Positions 47,780 through 58,964 of a stretch of 64,000 nucleotides of DNA are shown here, piece after piece. A model generated the notes under the pieces. It had not been told where the DNA came from. It searched no databases and was given only the letters and a program-made list of their open reading frames with translations. The position numbers were made by a program, and so were the translations under genes. Numbering within the stretch: position 1 is the stretch's first letter; every line of letters begins with the position of its first letter. Location: contig JAXDDX010000004.1 of NCBI GenBank assembly GCA_034670405.1, positions 6,423,001 to 6,487,000 of the forward strand. The letters are read 5' to 3'. This DNA is from Hoplostethus atlanticus (taxonomy: Eukaryota > Chordata > Actinopteri > Trachichthyiformes > Trachichthyidae).

Positions 47780-50100
47780 CACACTCACAGGCTTCTCTTG
47801 TTTGTGAGGTGAGAACAGAGAAAAGTGGAGTCCCTCAGCATGCCTCCACCTCCTCTTGCTCCATCTGCCTGTTTCGCTCAGTTCTCCATAAATTAAAAAC
47901 GCTCTACATCTGCTTTGGGGTACATTGTTAGTTGTGTGCATTCGGTGGTTCCTCTGTTTATGAAAAATTAAACACTTTGCTGCATTCGATTATTCCCCCA
48001 CTCCCAAAAGCCCCTCTGCAGCAAACACGACAGAGGCCCACGCTTTACCCCAATATGCCGAGAAGACCAGGGTTCCCACCTACGTTCTCAGGAAAGGAGT
48101 CGGTTGGAGTGAGGAACATCTCAAGTAAAAAAAAAAAAAAAAAAGGAATTAACATCTGCTCGGGGTAATGGAAAACACATGTGTGAAGCCTGGAAATGCC
48201 ATTCAGCGCGGGCATGATGCTCTGTTTTCACAGCAGTAATCAACCACAGGGCAAAACAGTTCGATAAACACTGGCAACCAAATGAAACCAGCTAAATGTG
48301 TTGCGATGTTTTCATGGGCTGGGGGTGTGGCGGTAGGAGACGCTCTAGGGTGAGGATCAGATAATTACAGTGCTATATGTTTACACATACACTGACCTGC
48401 TCTTTCTGTGAAACAGGTTGACCAGGTGTCAGGAATTATTAAATGAAGGTGAGGAGACGTTAAAGAGGGTTTTTAGTCCTCTTGACAATCACGGACATGG
48501 ATTGTGCAGAATGGGGTGCAACTCAACAATATTAGGGATCCTGAATGATGACAGGAACAGCAAAGGGTGCTCAACTGTCTACGCTGTACTCTGTTCTGTT
48601 ACTTACAGGACAGACAATTAAAATATAACTTTATTGTTCAAACATGCCAGAAAACAAGATGGCATCCAACAGAAGTAGGCTAATGCTACAGTAAGTCACT
48701 CCAATGGCGAACACTCTCACTTCCACAGTCAATCATACCGTTCCCATGTGCTGCAAAATGATGTTGCACTGTTCCCAAATGTGCACTTGTTTCCCACTCT
48801 AAATGGATCCATCAAAGAAAGGGGCTGGCCGGATGAAATATACTTTACACCAAGCCAGTGCATCCGAACGCATAAAGACGAGTATAGCTGCAGATGAATA
48901 GACATTTGAAGGGACAGGGTATATAATTGGGACAAAAGGGACTGCAGGGCACCCCTTTAGAGCAGCCAGTCTTGGTTGGAATAATGACCGTAATCAGAGG
49001 TTGTGGTCACAACGTTGCCCCATACAGAAAACCCAGGCCACTGGGGAGGACCTGTGTTTGTCTTTGACATTAACGTGCGGGGCTGCAGGGCAGTCATATT
49101 TGGCCATGGCTTGGTAGCTGTGAGCTGTGCAACCGAACAGGTGTTGCGGGCCGACGAGGCCATCAATCTCTCACTGGCCTGTCTCTGTAGGATTCAGGGT
49201 TAATTATCGTCAAATAAGCCATTAAGGAGAGGAATGGAAGCACCGAGGATGAAGGGATGCTAACCTTGGCAAGAGAGATGGGGCTGGGTGGCTGGGTTGG
49301 GTTAAGTTGGCTTGGATTGTGTTGCTAGGGTAGTGATTTTAAACAACAGATAGATAGAACCCGTCTATTTACCGATGGTCATGTCGGCACTGAAATCTCT
49401 GAGAAGATACTTTCTGTCACAGTGCCAAGAGAGACAGAGAGAGCAGAGGGATAACTTTACATATGAACATGTTTACATTATCACAACTATTAGACTCTAG
49501 CAACGCTCCAGAGTGGGTGTCCCAGCTGGTAAGTGATACTGGCAGTGAAACAACTGAATATGAAAGCGCCTGGTGAGTGTCCAGTACAGAGATGGATACC
49601 AATGTTTTCCAAGAGTAGTGATAAACTGAACTGAATGTTATCATTAGACATTATTTGACTACTGTGCTCAGGCTAGCAAGAGCGAACACATGCTCAGGTG
49701 ACAAGTAATGAGTAGAGGCACTAGAGGTGAGAGACTATGTTAGAATTATATAGATTCATACCTATATAAAACACCCTCATAAAGCATACCTTTTTATTGC
49801 TCTGCACCTTTAGTCTTAACGGTATCCATCTCATTGTGGATTACTTTATAATGCATAAATGGAAAATGCCATTAGGGTTTCTTTTCATGCTCTTAACATA
49901 TTAATTGGCATTACAGCGAATGTGGGATCATACAGTAAATTGTATCCAGTGGAGTCAGTGACACCTGACCTATTGAAAATTTTACAGTGTGCTTATACCT
50001 TCATTTATCTACTCAATGTGCCCATGAATATTTAAGGCTGACAATTAAACCCCAGCTGACCTGCAGGATGGAGCAGGACCAGTAGCCATGCTGTCACATT
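47780..50100. other. Unique noncoding DNA
   Basis: An 18-base A run lies at 48127-48144. The 47880-47980 part (AAATTAAAAACGCTC, GAAAAATTAAAC) and 49190-49260 (GGTTAATTATCGTC, CCATTAAGG) have homeodomain-like words and may be regulatory. No gene recognised. Confidence 0.45.
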
Positions 50101-50106
50101 GAGGCA

Positions 50107-50134
50107 GCACACACACACACACACACACACACAC
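50107..50134. repeat. (CA)n microsatellite
   Basis: About 14 CA units. Confidence 0.94.
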
Positions 50135-50139
50135 CAAGA

Positions 50140-52650
50140 CCCCAAAAAAGCCCCACCCCGTCATCCCACATAGACACATACGCATGCAAGCACTGTCACA
50201 AAGTCACGCGGTCACACTGACGTGGCCTGTGCATGACAGGCGCATCACATACGTGTCATGTTTATGGGGGCATCAACAGACGTGGTTTGTGTTTTGTGTA
50301 TGTAAATGCCTGGGCGGGGTCAAAGTTAATGCATGTCAGTCTCCTGCTTCACCTTGGTTTGGTTTGGTAATGCCGAGCAGAAGGTCTATGGGTTTATGCT
50401 CAGGGTGTGGAGCAGAGCTGCAAACTGAATACTGTAATAGCATGTTGGGTAAAAACCAAGACTGTGCTGCATGGTACACTTTGGTTTACAATACCAACTG
50501 ACACTAGTGACTACGCATTTTGCATCACACTGCATAAAACAATAACAAGAAAACATTGACATATCTTTAGGTACAAAAAAAAAATCAAAATATAATCACA
50601 ATATACACTTCCTGCTGTTCACCTCATTCGTCTTCTCACCTTCATCTCCATCACCCCTTCATGACGGAAGTGGATTTAATAGGTGAAATCAATCAGATTT
50701 CACCCATTTCATGTTTTGTCCACTCAGTGTAAATGCATCCAATCAAAGGAGAAATCACATAGAACAATATAAGTGCTAAGCCTACAGACTATGACACTCT
50801 TTTTTGTAAATCTTTTTTTAAAACATCCAATTCAAAATCTCGTTCAACCAACACCACTCGGTTGTCAAACCCACAGATTAATACTCCGTGTGATCCCACA
50901 CTAACAGCATGCCATAATCCCTGACAGATATATACAGCCTATAGGTAATACACGTCACATTATGCTCGATTGACTAGGCTGATTTGAGATATCTTGGTGG
51001 AAAGCGTCCATGCTGTCACCTTATTTTCATCTCTAACCTTGTATTAGTGCATTTGTCCCCTGAAAATGGGTTCTACTGTGGTTTTAATGACGACGTAAAT
51101 AATGCAGCAAATCCATTGAAATTAAGCAATCTGGTAAAGTATTATACAAATGTAGGCTTCCTTCCTTCCATATCCAGTACGAGCCACAGTGAGCGTGTCT
51201 ATAGGTCAGATTACTATTTCATATGGTATGAAATATAAATTAACCAACGCTTTCCCAGCCCTCTAATCACTTTCTTATATTTTTATCACAGTGGTGGAGA
51301 GGATGGAGGTGGAATGACTTCCCATTCTAATCATATTGTCATACCCTGAGGTTAAACCTGCCCATTTCGCATACCAAACGAAAATAGCCTCGAAATAGAG
51401 CCTTGATATAAATGTTCAATATATGTAAAAAACTATTCCATTTATTCATGTTTCAGCGGGGCATTATGTCGGAATCAACCACATAGAGGGAATTAATTCA
51501 GTCAGTCACTCCAAAACTTATTCAGACTTCCTCTAGTTTCTCAACAAGACTCAAACTTTGACTGATGTTTTGATTCATTGATTCATTGAACTCTATTACC
51601 TTAAGGCATCCCAGGCGTCCATGATGTGGCAATTTAGTACAAAACCTTTTCTCTAAATTGTTTCACACCCAATACACATTCTTGGTTCTTTTCAGGCACA
51701 AATCCAAGTTTCCATTTATGAAAAATGTCTGGTTAGAGCTCTATCATTATAGCAATCACTCTTTCACTGTTGTATCATTTCTTCTCTAAAACGCATCTCT
51801 GTAAAGGCCTGTAGCATGTGCCAGGGCCGGTATTTCCACAACCACTATTATTTTGCACCAGCGGTGATCTCCACAGGCAATCTGCATCTAGCAGTGTTTG
51901 CTGTGGGAATAGAAATCAGACACCTGTCGGTGCTGTGAGAGTTTTTTTTTATATACTCCACAGCAGCTACCAAGCAGCCAGGCATATCAAAGCAGCAGAG
52001 AGTGAAAATGTCTCCTCGTGGAATGAGAGAAAGTTAGGTTGTAAAATAGGAAAGGTATTATGATTCCCAGGCATTGGGGACTAATATAGCACTCCTCCTT
52101 GTTGCCTCCATCATCACTGACATCTGGGACAGTAATCATGCCATAAATGGAATCACCACGATGATGACAGCTTTTTGGATTTATAATTTTCTCTAGATAC
52201 CTATATTACTGTGTCTGGGAAGGGATAGGGTCTCTCTCTCTTTCTCTCTAGATCTTTCCCTTTTTAAAGTCAGTTAAAAGTGTCAGTGTGACAGTGAGGT
52301 TACAGTTACCAGCAGTTCGGATCGGTCCATTGTCTGAATACGTCCCCGGAGGATCATTTGAAATGTGCGATTGCAAGTCCTGAGGGAAATAACAGCAGTT
52401 ACGTTGTTGATGCCATACTGACGTTGTTCCTTCGGCCTGGTGTTTTCACTGTCAGATCAGGATGCTTTGTAAAGCAGAATGATGCCATAGGGCCTCTGAA
52501 GAACATCCCATAGATCATGTAAAGACCATGTGAAGAAAAATGGCATTATGGCTTTAACAGTAAGAGGTTGCTATGACGATGCAGTTTAACTGTATTATAC
52601 TTCTAATGTCAAGCCATCAAATAATAGTGATACTTGGCTGTCAAAAGTGT
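50140..52650. other. Unique noncoding DNA
   Basis: AT-rich unique sequence with no recognisable gene. A short CT run lies at about 52228-52249. The 51060-51130 and 52080-52200 parts are repeat-free with homeodomain-like AT words but no decisive pattern. Confidence 0.45.
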
Positions 52651-52659
52651 ATTACTTAT

Positions 52660-52995
52660 TTCTTTTTAGTTGTGTATGTTGTGATTGAGGACTTGCACTA
52701 CTGTATATTACCCCATACAGGTTATATATAAGACGATTCATTCTGCAGCGTTTACACTGACTATATTAAATATAATCCCATTAATTCTCGTTGAGTGTCC
52801 TATGCAAATTCAGCCCGCCCTTATCTCAACCACTTCGTTAATCTGTGGTTGCATCCATCCCGGCCTACTTCTTGATCATGGTGTAGCTCAATATTCTTCA
52901 TTAGCCGAGCCTTTTTTCAAGGGAACATTCAATCTTAGGCGAGCCAGGTCAAGCAGGACCACATAGCCAAGGATTGCGATTCTAATCATGTAGAG
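52660..52995. promoter_or_regulatory. Candidate enhancer with POU octamer, GATA and RUNX words
   Basis: Within 50 bp are a perfect octamer ATGCAAAT (52802-52809), TTATCT (a GATA word, 52821-52826) and TGTGGTT (a RUNX word, 52844-52850). CCCATTAATTC lies just upstream near 52788. The block is repeat-free. Co-occurrence of several perfect words makes it one of the better enhancer candidates, though function is inferred. Confidence 0.35.
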
Positions 52996-53249
52996 GAGGA
53001 CAACATACACACCGACTTGTTTAATTGGCTCATATACTCGTGTTGAGCAGATGCTGATAACGTCCCACGTGCACTGTTTTTCATAAGTACGTGGCAGGAG
53101 AAGGGGAGAGGGCAAGTAAATGGATAGTCTGCTTGAGATATCCTCGAAGTAATTTCTCCCAGTGCATTTGAGGGTTAGTAGGGGGGCTTCATTTTGAGAA
53201 GCCCCGCCCCTCGCACACACAAAAAAACATTATTAACATTTGCTATAAA

Positions 53250-53490
53250 TTACTGAGGAGAGCAAGAGAGGGTTGCCAGATCCAGATGGATGCCCCTTAA
53301 ATCTGTCTTCAATTACTCTCCACTAACTTACATCTTCCAGTTGAATTCTGATTAGCTGATCTGGCAATTTACCGAGCCAGGCTGGAGAGCACTTGTTCCC
53401 CCTCCTGAGTGCAACCTGGCTGCGCTTGAGTATTGTGAACCTTTGATCAGTGCCCCCTTATTACCTATAAAAGCCAATACCATCAAATTT
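53250..53490. promoter_or_regulatory. Candidate enhancer with SOX-like and TCF-like words
   Basis: Repeat-free block with TATTGTGAAC followed at once by CTTTGATCAG (53431-53450). The second half is the same 10-mer found in the inverted pair near 8.1-8.2 kb. CTTCAATTACTC near 53309 and GATTAGCTGATCTGGC near 53350 add homeodomain-like words. The TATTGT core fits a SOX site. Texture strongly resembles a conserved noncoding element, but alignment was not possible. Confidence 0.35.
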
Positions 53491-53693
53491 TGCATTGCCT
53501 CATCCCCTTGTCAATGGTGCTTTCCCTTCATCCATATCAAAGATCATATATTCTTGTGAGGAGACAGAATAATCCAGTAATCCAGAGAAAGTAAAGCAGA
53601 TGATAACGGATGCCTTTTAGTTGTTAATATATATCTCTTATCTATCCTATGCGGCTCTCAAGCTGCGGCCTGGCTTCTGTCTTTGCAGCTTTC

Positions 53694-53712
53694 TACTCCC
53701 CTCTTGTGGCCA
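53694..53712 (-). promoter_or_regulatory. CTCF-like site
   Basis: The minus strand reads TGGCCACAAGAGGGGAGTA, which matches the core CTCF pattern (CCAC, then AG with GGGG) at most informative positions. Departures are at the base after CCAC and in the 3' GCGC part. CTCF marks loop anchors and domain boundaries. Occupancy cannot be judged from sequence. Confidence 0.4.
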
Positions 53713-53918
53713 GGCGCAAGACGGTCTGATGCCTGACGCTTCACTGCTGAGGTCAACATGTTGAATGTCTTGTCAGTAATGCATTTATTTAAAGCAAGAA
53801 GAAGAAAATTGGAAATATGTGTATTATAACAGAGACTCTAATGCCACTAGTCTCCAGTATTGGCTCCGTGTTCCCTTCGCCCCTCCCCCTCAACGTCCCT
53901 CCGTCTTTATAGAAAGTG

Positions 53919-53937
53919 GATCACCAGGGGAGCGAAA
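53919..53937 (+). promoter_or_regulatory. Weaker CTCF-like site
   Basis: The plus strand reads gatcaccaggggagcg. CACCAGGGG matches the CTCF core, but the 3' part departs from GGCGC. It faces away from the minus-strand site 225 bp to the left. Confidence 0.25.
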
Positions 53938-53979
53938 CCCTGCTCGTTAACATATAGAGTCTCTAGTTAAATCCCATTC

Positions 53980-54425
53980 ACTTTCCCATCCATTTAGAAG
54001 AGTGATGCCAGCGGGGTTACGGCGATGGCGTTGCGCGAGGCCCTGATTGAGCTTCAATTTGATCATTTTATCTGATTGTGAGGTAAACAGCGTCATGATG
54101 GATAAGACCTCATTACAATAGGAAAGTGAGAGTTTAATTTCCTGTACATGTTCCATCTTTATTAATGTCAGGAGGCAGCAGGTCGTCAATTGCATTATGG
54201 GCCCCTGGTTCTCTGGCTAGGCGTTTTGTTTGACACAAACAAGGCCAACGTGCCAGCTTGCAGGGATTGCATTTGGCACGATCATCCAGACAATTTTCGT
54301 TTTCGGTTTCGGCGTTAACACCGTGCTGTAAGTGCCTCGCCCTGGAAAATTGTAGACAACTTAATGTACATGAAATAGATTCCACCCACGCAATTAATGC
54401 ATGTACGTCTTCTGGTGAGTGTTCC
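53980..54425. promoter_or_regulatory. Candidate conserved noncoding element with FOX dyad
   Basis: Contains a perfect inverted repeat TTGTTTG-ACA-CAAACAA at 54226-54242, which places two forkhead-like words head to head. Also present are gatcattttatctgattgtg near 54061 and caattgcattatggg near 54187. The whole 440 bp lacks simple repeats and has many CG-containing words (ggttacggcgatggcg). It is one of the best enhancer candidates by texture. Confidence 0.35.
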
Positions 54426-54429
54426 TCCC

Positions 54430-55800
54430 GACGTCTTGAATTGGCTCCCAGAGTGGCAGGAGACCAGCTGTTGTTGACACGGTGGACTTATGTTGGTGTC
54501 TGCCGTGTAGGAAACTATAGAGGAACGCGGTGACTATCGGGCGGTGACGTTACCCCATCCAATGAAAAAAAAACAAAAAAACTTCAATAATAAACCTGTC
54601 AACACTCCAATCTGAATACCCAGGAGCCAGAACTGTCTCCACTCCCCTCCCCTGGCAATAGTCATCATCACGGACACTCTCCTGAGAGACAGCATCTCAT
54701 CTATCAGTCAGTCACACATGCACAAACACACAGCCCCCTCATCACATCATCTCCATTTGTCCCATTATATCCTTAACACACTCTAATATACCCCCGCTGC
54801 TTCAGGAAGGGAATGGTGGAGGGTTGTTGAGGTGTTTGTGTGTGTGTGTGTGTCAGTGGCTTCATTACCAGTGCTGCTGCCGCCTATGCCGGTCGCTAAG
54901 ACTCTGAGACAGCCTTGTTTGTTTGTTTCCCTGTTGTAATCCTCAGCTGAGGTTTGATGCACGGAGCTGAGCCCTAGCTGTGTTACCCACAGGCCTCTGG
55001 GAGCCCGAGCGCCACAGCGAGTACCAGGAAATGAGAGAGAGAGAGAGGCACAGGAGACTTACACCCCCTGCACCAGATCATTACCATGCTAAATTTATAT
55101 TGATTGCTGTAGCTTAAGAGCTAAATGTGAGTTATTCCCTGGATGCAGTCCCCATGTAGTATCTGTGGTGGGGAGCTGCTGGGTAATCCAGAGAAAACCA
55201 CAGAATGTACACTGTGTTTGGGCATAGATATGGCGGTGCACGACATACTGGAACATATATGTAAACCCACATCCCCTCCAGCAGTGATTTTTAAGTGGAT
55301 TATTTGGATTTCACCTTACATCCAGCCCTGCGTGAGGAGAGTTACAGTAGGGAGAGAGGGGAGGAGTGGCCGGTGGGTGGGCTAGTAGAGGTGCTGGCGT
55401 CCGGAGGTGCTGGCGAGGTGCTGGACTCCAAGACGTTTCCAGCTTTTCCCTTGCCCTTGCTGTATTGGGTAAAGTTGTGTGTGTTGTGGCGTCTCTTGCT
55501 CCTGCGGGTAGCTTTCATCACACACATATGCATATGTGCTTGCCCTTGACATTATCATCAGCAGATTTGTGCTAGGGCCCCGAGGTAAGGTTGAAATACT
55601 GCTGAGCCTTCTGAGAGAGTGGCCTGCTTCAGAGAGAGTGTCCGAGGGCTAAATACGCACCCAGAGACGGAGGGAGAGAGGAAGGGAAAAAGCTCAGTAA
55701 CTGAACCCAGCAGAGCGCCCCTCAGGGGACAGCAGTAATTAAACAGTGATTAAATTAAGGGGCAATGCGGGCAAAACGCTGGCTGATTGACACTCTGCCG
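54430..55800. other. Noncoding DNA with short repeats
   Basis: An A-rich run lies at 54565-54580, (GT)n at 54837-54853 and a 10-bp unit GAGGTGCTGG present three times at 55388-55424. Another CTCF-like minus-strand word (agcgcccctcagggg) lies near 55713-55728. No gene recognised. Confidence 0.42.
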
Positions 55801-55803
55801 GCT

Positions 55804-55804
55804 C

Positions 55805-55839
<35 letters not shown>

Positions 55840-55842
55840 TCT
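55804..55842. repeat. (CT)n microsatellite
   Basis: CT array with one GT interruption at about 55827. A Ser-Leu frame over it is an artefact. Confidence 0.93.
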
Positions 55843-56078
55843 TTTAATGCGGGTTCAGCTCTGTCGTGGAGCATTGCTTTCTATTGACCTCCAATTACTC
55901 ACCCACTCTGAATTCTTCAAGGTCCAATTTTCTAAAACTATTTTCTTAACTGTGTTAAGAGCACGGATCGCTGCACATTTGTTTCTGAGAAGGCTGAGCT
56001 GCAGGAGGATTGGAACACAGAAGTTGGGTATAGAGAAAAAAAAAACACTTAAATGCACAGTGTCTCTGAGCTTCCAAT

Positions 56079-56201
56079 ACTATCAGTGTTTACTTCAGAT
56101 AAACTCACAAACTACAATCGCTCTAAAGAATGCATTTACTGGCCCTTGCACCCAGACTACTATCAGTCTTTACTACAGATAGACTCACAAAGTACAATCA
56201 C
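56079..56201. repeat. Local direct duplication, 80-bp offset
   Basis: Segments 56079-56121 and 56159-56201 match at 38 of 43 positions at an offset of exactly 80 bp. Both carry actatcagt, cagat and actcacaa. The 37 bp between them is unrelated to either copy. The pair does not look like a known element. Confidence 0.8.
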
Positions 56202-56204
56202 AAG

Positions 56205-57485
56205 GAGCTGCCAGTGATTCAGAAACCACACTCACGTGGAATCCAAAGCAAGTTTCCCTTTTTTCAGCCTGTAGTCGAGCAGCTTTAGAAGTGCCTTATC
56301 AAATACTCTCCTAGCGGGGGAAAGTACCATAAATTACCTTTGGCGACTCCTTAAACCCAAAGCAAATAGACAGACAGAAGAGCTGAGCAACAGCAATAAA
56401 AGCAGCTTTAGCAAAACAATCAGAAAAACCGAGACACTGAAATTGCCTTCCTCTGAATCTGGGATTCTCCACACGTCCCTGCCTCCCCCTGGTTGCCACG
56501 ATGCCGCAGGTCTTCAGGCCCTTGTATAGATTTTTAAAAAACCAGGTCTTGTGCTTATGAAAATACGTACTGAGGGTCCTTAAACAATCCTTTAAGTCTC
56601 CTGATAGTGAAGAAGGTCCTCTTAGCATGTAATACAAATTCAAATAGCCGTATATGGAGATGGATTATGGGGCAGACAAAGAATGGGGGGCTACTTTAGA
56701 GGATGAGTTCAAGATGACAGGTATTGATTAAGTGCTCAATGAGAGCATGCCTGTGAAAGGCCAGCCACCGCATAGCTCATGAAAGAATCATACACCTCAT
56801 ATACAAGGCGCTCAGCAAACACACAGACAGCGTGTAGCAGTGTCGTCGTGAGCACGTTCTAGCTTGCCATATCGCGGGCCAAATAGTCGCCAACTTGCTC
56901 AGGGTTTCTTGGTTTTCTGTGGTTAAAAGTCATTGAAAAATTAAAATTTAACTTTTCTTCAGTATTTTGAAAGCCTATTAGTACATGTCACTGGTTAACT
57001 ATTGAAAGCAGCAGACACCGACAGCAAGCGGATAAGTGTTATTTTGCGGATGGGGCTTGCCCAGAGAGACAGAAATGATTCCTTATGCCAGAATCCATTA
57101 TTCTTTGGTTTGAACAGCACGGTGCGACACCTTGCCTCCCTCTCCTCCTGACACTGGTATTGGGGGGGGGAATGAGAAAGGATGTTCTCAAAGATAACAT
57201 GTGAATTTAATTTCTTGGTGAAAACAGCGGAACTGGAAGACTTTACCGAGCATAAATTGTGCAGTCGATGTGCGGTTGTCAGAGTTTGTGATGATGCCAC
57301 GCGGCATCAAGACAGCCGTAATAGCAACAGCGCTGCCAGCCTGACCCACCTCATCATCCTTGACATTTACCACAGTTATCTCCCTCTCTTTTTTTTCTAT
57401 CTCTCTCCCTTCTTCACAGTAAACAAATGCCGTAACCCTGATTTGTATCAGTGTTACCGAGGACCAGCAGTGACACAAACCGTGG
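56205..57485. other. Unique noncoding DNA
   Basis: No gene recognised. A 9-base G run lies near 57161-57169. A minus-strand 110-codon frame at 56311-56643 has no recognisable domain. Confidence 0.45.
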
Positions 57486-57493
57486 AAAACTTG

Positions 57494-57682
57494 CGAGAGA
57501 AGAAGAGACAGGAAGAGAAAGAGACAGAGGGGGAGAGAGAGAGAGGCAAAGAGGGGGTGAGAGAGAGGAAGAGAAAGTAGAACGAGGGAGGCAAAGAAAC
57601 CAAGAGTGAGAAAGAGACAGATAGAGATAGAGAAAGAGAGCACGCGATAGAGAGAGAGTGAGAGAGAAAGAGACAGGGAAAG
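57494..57682. repeat. Purine-rich (GA)n tract
   Basis: About 190 bases almost entirely G/A on the plus strand, with degenerate GAGA, AAGAGA and GGGAGA units. A 177-codon minus-strand frame over it is mostly Ser/Leu and is an artefact. Confidence 0.9.
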
Positions 57683-57689
57683 AGCCGAC

Positions 57690-58500
57690 CAGCAGCGAAA
57701 GCGATCTGGCCAGACTGCCACCTAACAGGGGGTATCTGAGACTAATCTCTAAGGAAAGCTGTCAGGTCTGTGCAGACAACGTTCTGATGGAAACGAGGCA
57801 ATAAATGCTTCATAAAGCCAGCGTAGATATGCAGCTCCCTGGCTAATAGCCATAGGACCTGGCTCAGACCTCATCATCCTCTGTCTGTACGGGGAGGCTC
57901 GCATGCCAAGGTGCAGGCAGGATCACTAAAAACCCTTAACATTAATCTCAGTGGCATATGTATGTCTCTCCGCTGAGACCGGAAGAAAGGTTCATCAAAT
58001 CAGAGTTGCAGATTTTTTTTTTTCCCAAAACACAACTAGATATGTATGCTGTGCTGAATCAAATGTATAATGTATTTGTTAACTCTGGTAAAGTTTTTAA
58101 TGCACTTAAAAAAAACAGTGACTGTTGAATGAGCGGTAAGTGAAAAAACAAACATTAAGTATTTATGGTTCCTTTTTTCCATTATGTATGAAACTATATG
58201 TGGCATTAAGTTGGGTTATATGAATAATCAAATAGTAGAAACATGTGCAGTTAAATCAAATATTCCAGCAGGGAACACCCAAATATCTCCAATATATAAT
58301 TTGAGATCCATGAATAGCATTGACAAAAGGCACATTCAACTTGATTACCTCTTGACATTTCCCTCCATGAATGAAGGCAGTGGTAGATAAGGCAATCATT
58401 GCACTGACACAATGTAAATATATAAATATGCTTATTTATCCTGGTCTCCAGATAAAGACATAAGGGCACATAAACGCATGAATGGACAGCGTCTCTTAGC
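57690..58500. other. Unique noncoding DNA
   Basis: AT-rich sequence with T and A runs near 58013-58024 and 58108-58114. No gene or element recognised. Confidence 0.45.
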
Positions 58501-58508
58501 TGCAGGGC

Positions 58509-58536
58509 CTCTGCCTGCCTGCCTGCCTGCCTGTCT
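58509..58536. repeat. (TGCC)n tetranucleotide repeat
   Basis: Five TGCC units followed by TGTC and TGTAGG. Confidence 0.88.
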
Positions 58537-58539
58537 GTA

Positions 58540-58960
58540 GGGGCTGACAGTACCGCGGCGTGCCCTTCATTATCACCAGGTAATGCTCATCACAACGGCC
58601 GTGGCTTTTCTCCATAAAACCCTGAGTCTCACACACAATGAGAAATAGGGGAGATAAGGTGCAGGAGACCATTTCTCTTGACATTCACGACGGAAAACTC
58701 ATCAGTCATGCTGTCAAAGGCACTGGTCTGGGCTAGTTTGGGATTTATGAGAAATAATGATGGGTCGAAAATAGCCGGTAAGGGCTTTGCTTTTACCTTT
58801 GGTTTGGGAGTGTTGTGTATTGAGGCACGCTCTGCATAAAACCCAATTTCTTTTGTCAGTGACCCTTGCACTGATTTCACATCCAATCTCGCCATGTTTT
58901 GGGGGTTTGGCTGCTCCCTGTTTGAGTTGGCTTTGACATTTCCGCCTCACATGATAAAGT
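58540..58960. promoter_or_regulatory. Candidate conserved noncoding element
   Basis: About 420 bp without simple repeats. Contains an AGATAAG GATA word at 58652-58658, GCTGTCAAAGG near 58710, GGGATTTATGAGAAATAATG near 58740 and TTTTACCTTTGG near 58791. Composition is balanced with scattered CG words. Frames on the minus strand here are short and unfamiliar. Confidence 0.3.
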
Positions 58961-58964
58961 AGTA

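Noticed and set aside
47285..47941. 218-codon frame on the minus strand
   Set aside because: Mostly His/Thr/Pro encoded by degenerate CA repeats, with no domain outside them.
53470..53480. TATA-like word (ctataaaag)
   Set aside because: No initiator, CG-rich promoter or downstream exon was seen, and such words are common by chance.
53919..53937. Strong CTCF call for the plus-strand site
   Set aside because: The 3' half departs from the consensus, so it was kept only as a weak candidate.
57188..57721. 177-codon frame on the minus strand
   Set aside because: Ser/Leu-rich translation of a purine tract. The remainder shows no known motif.
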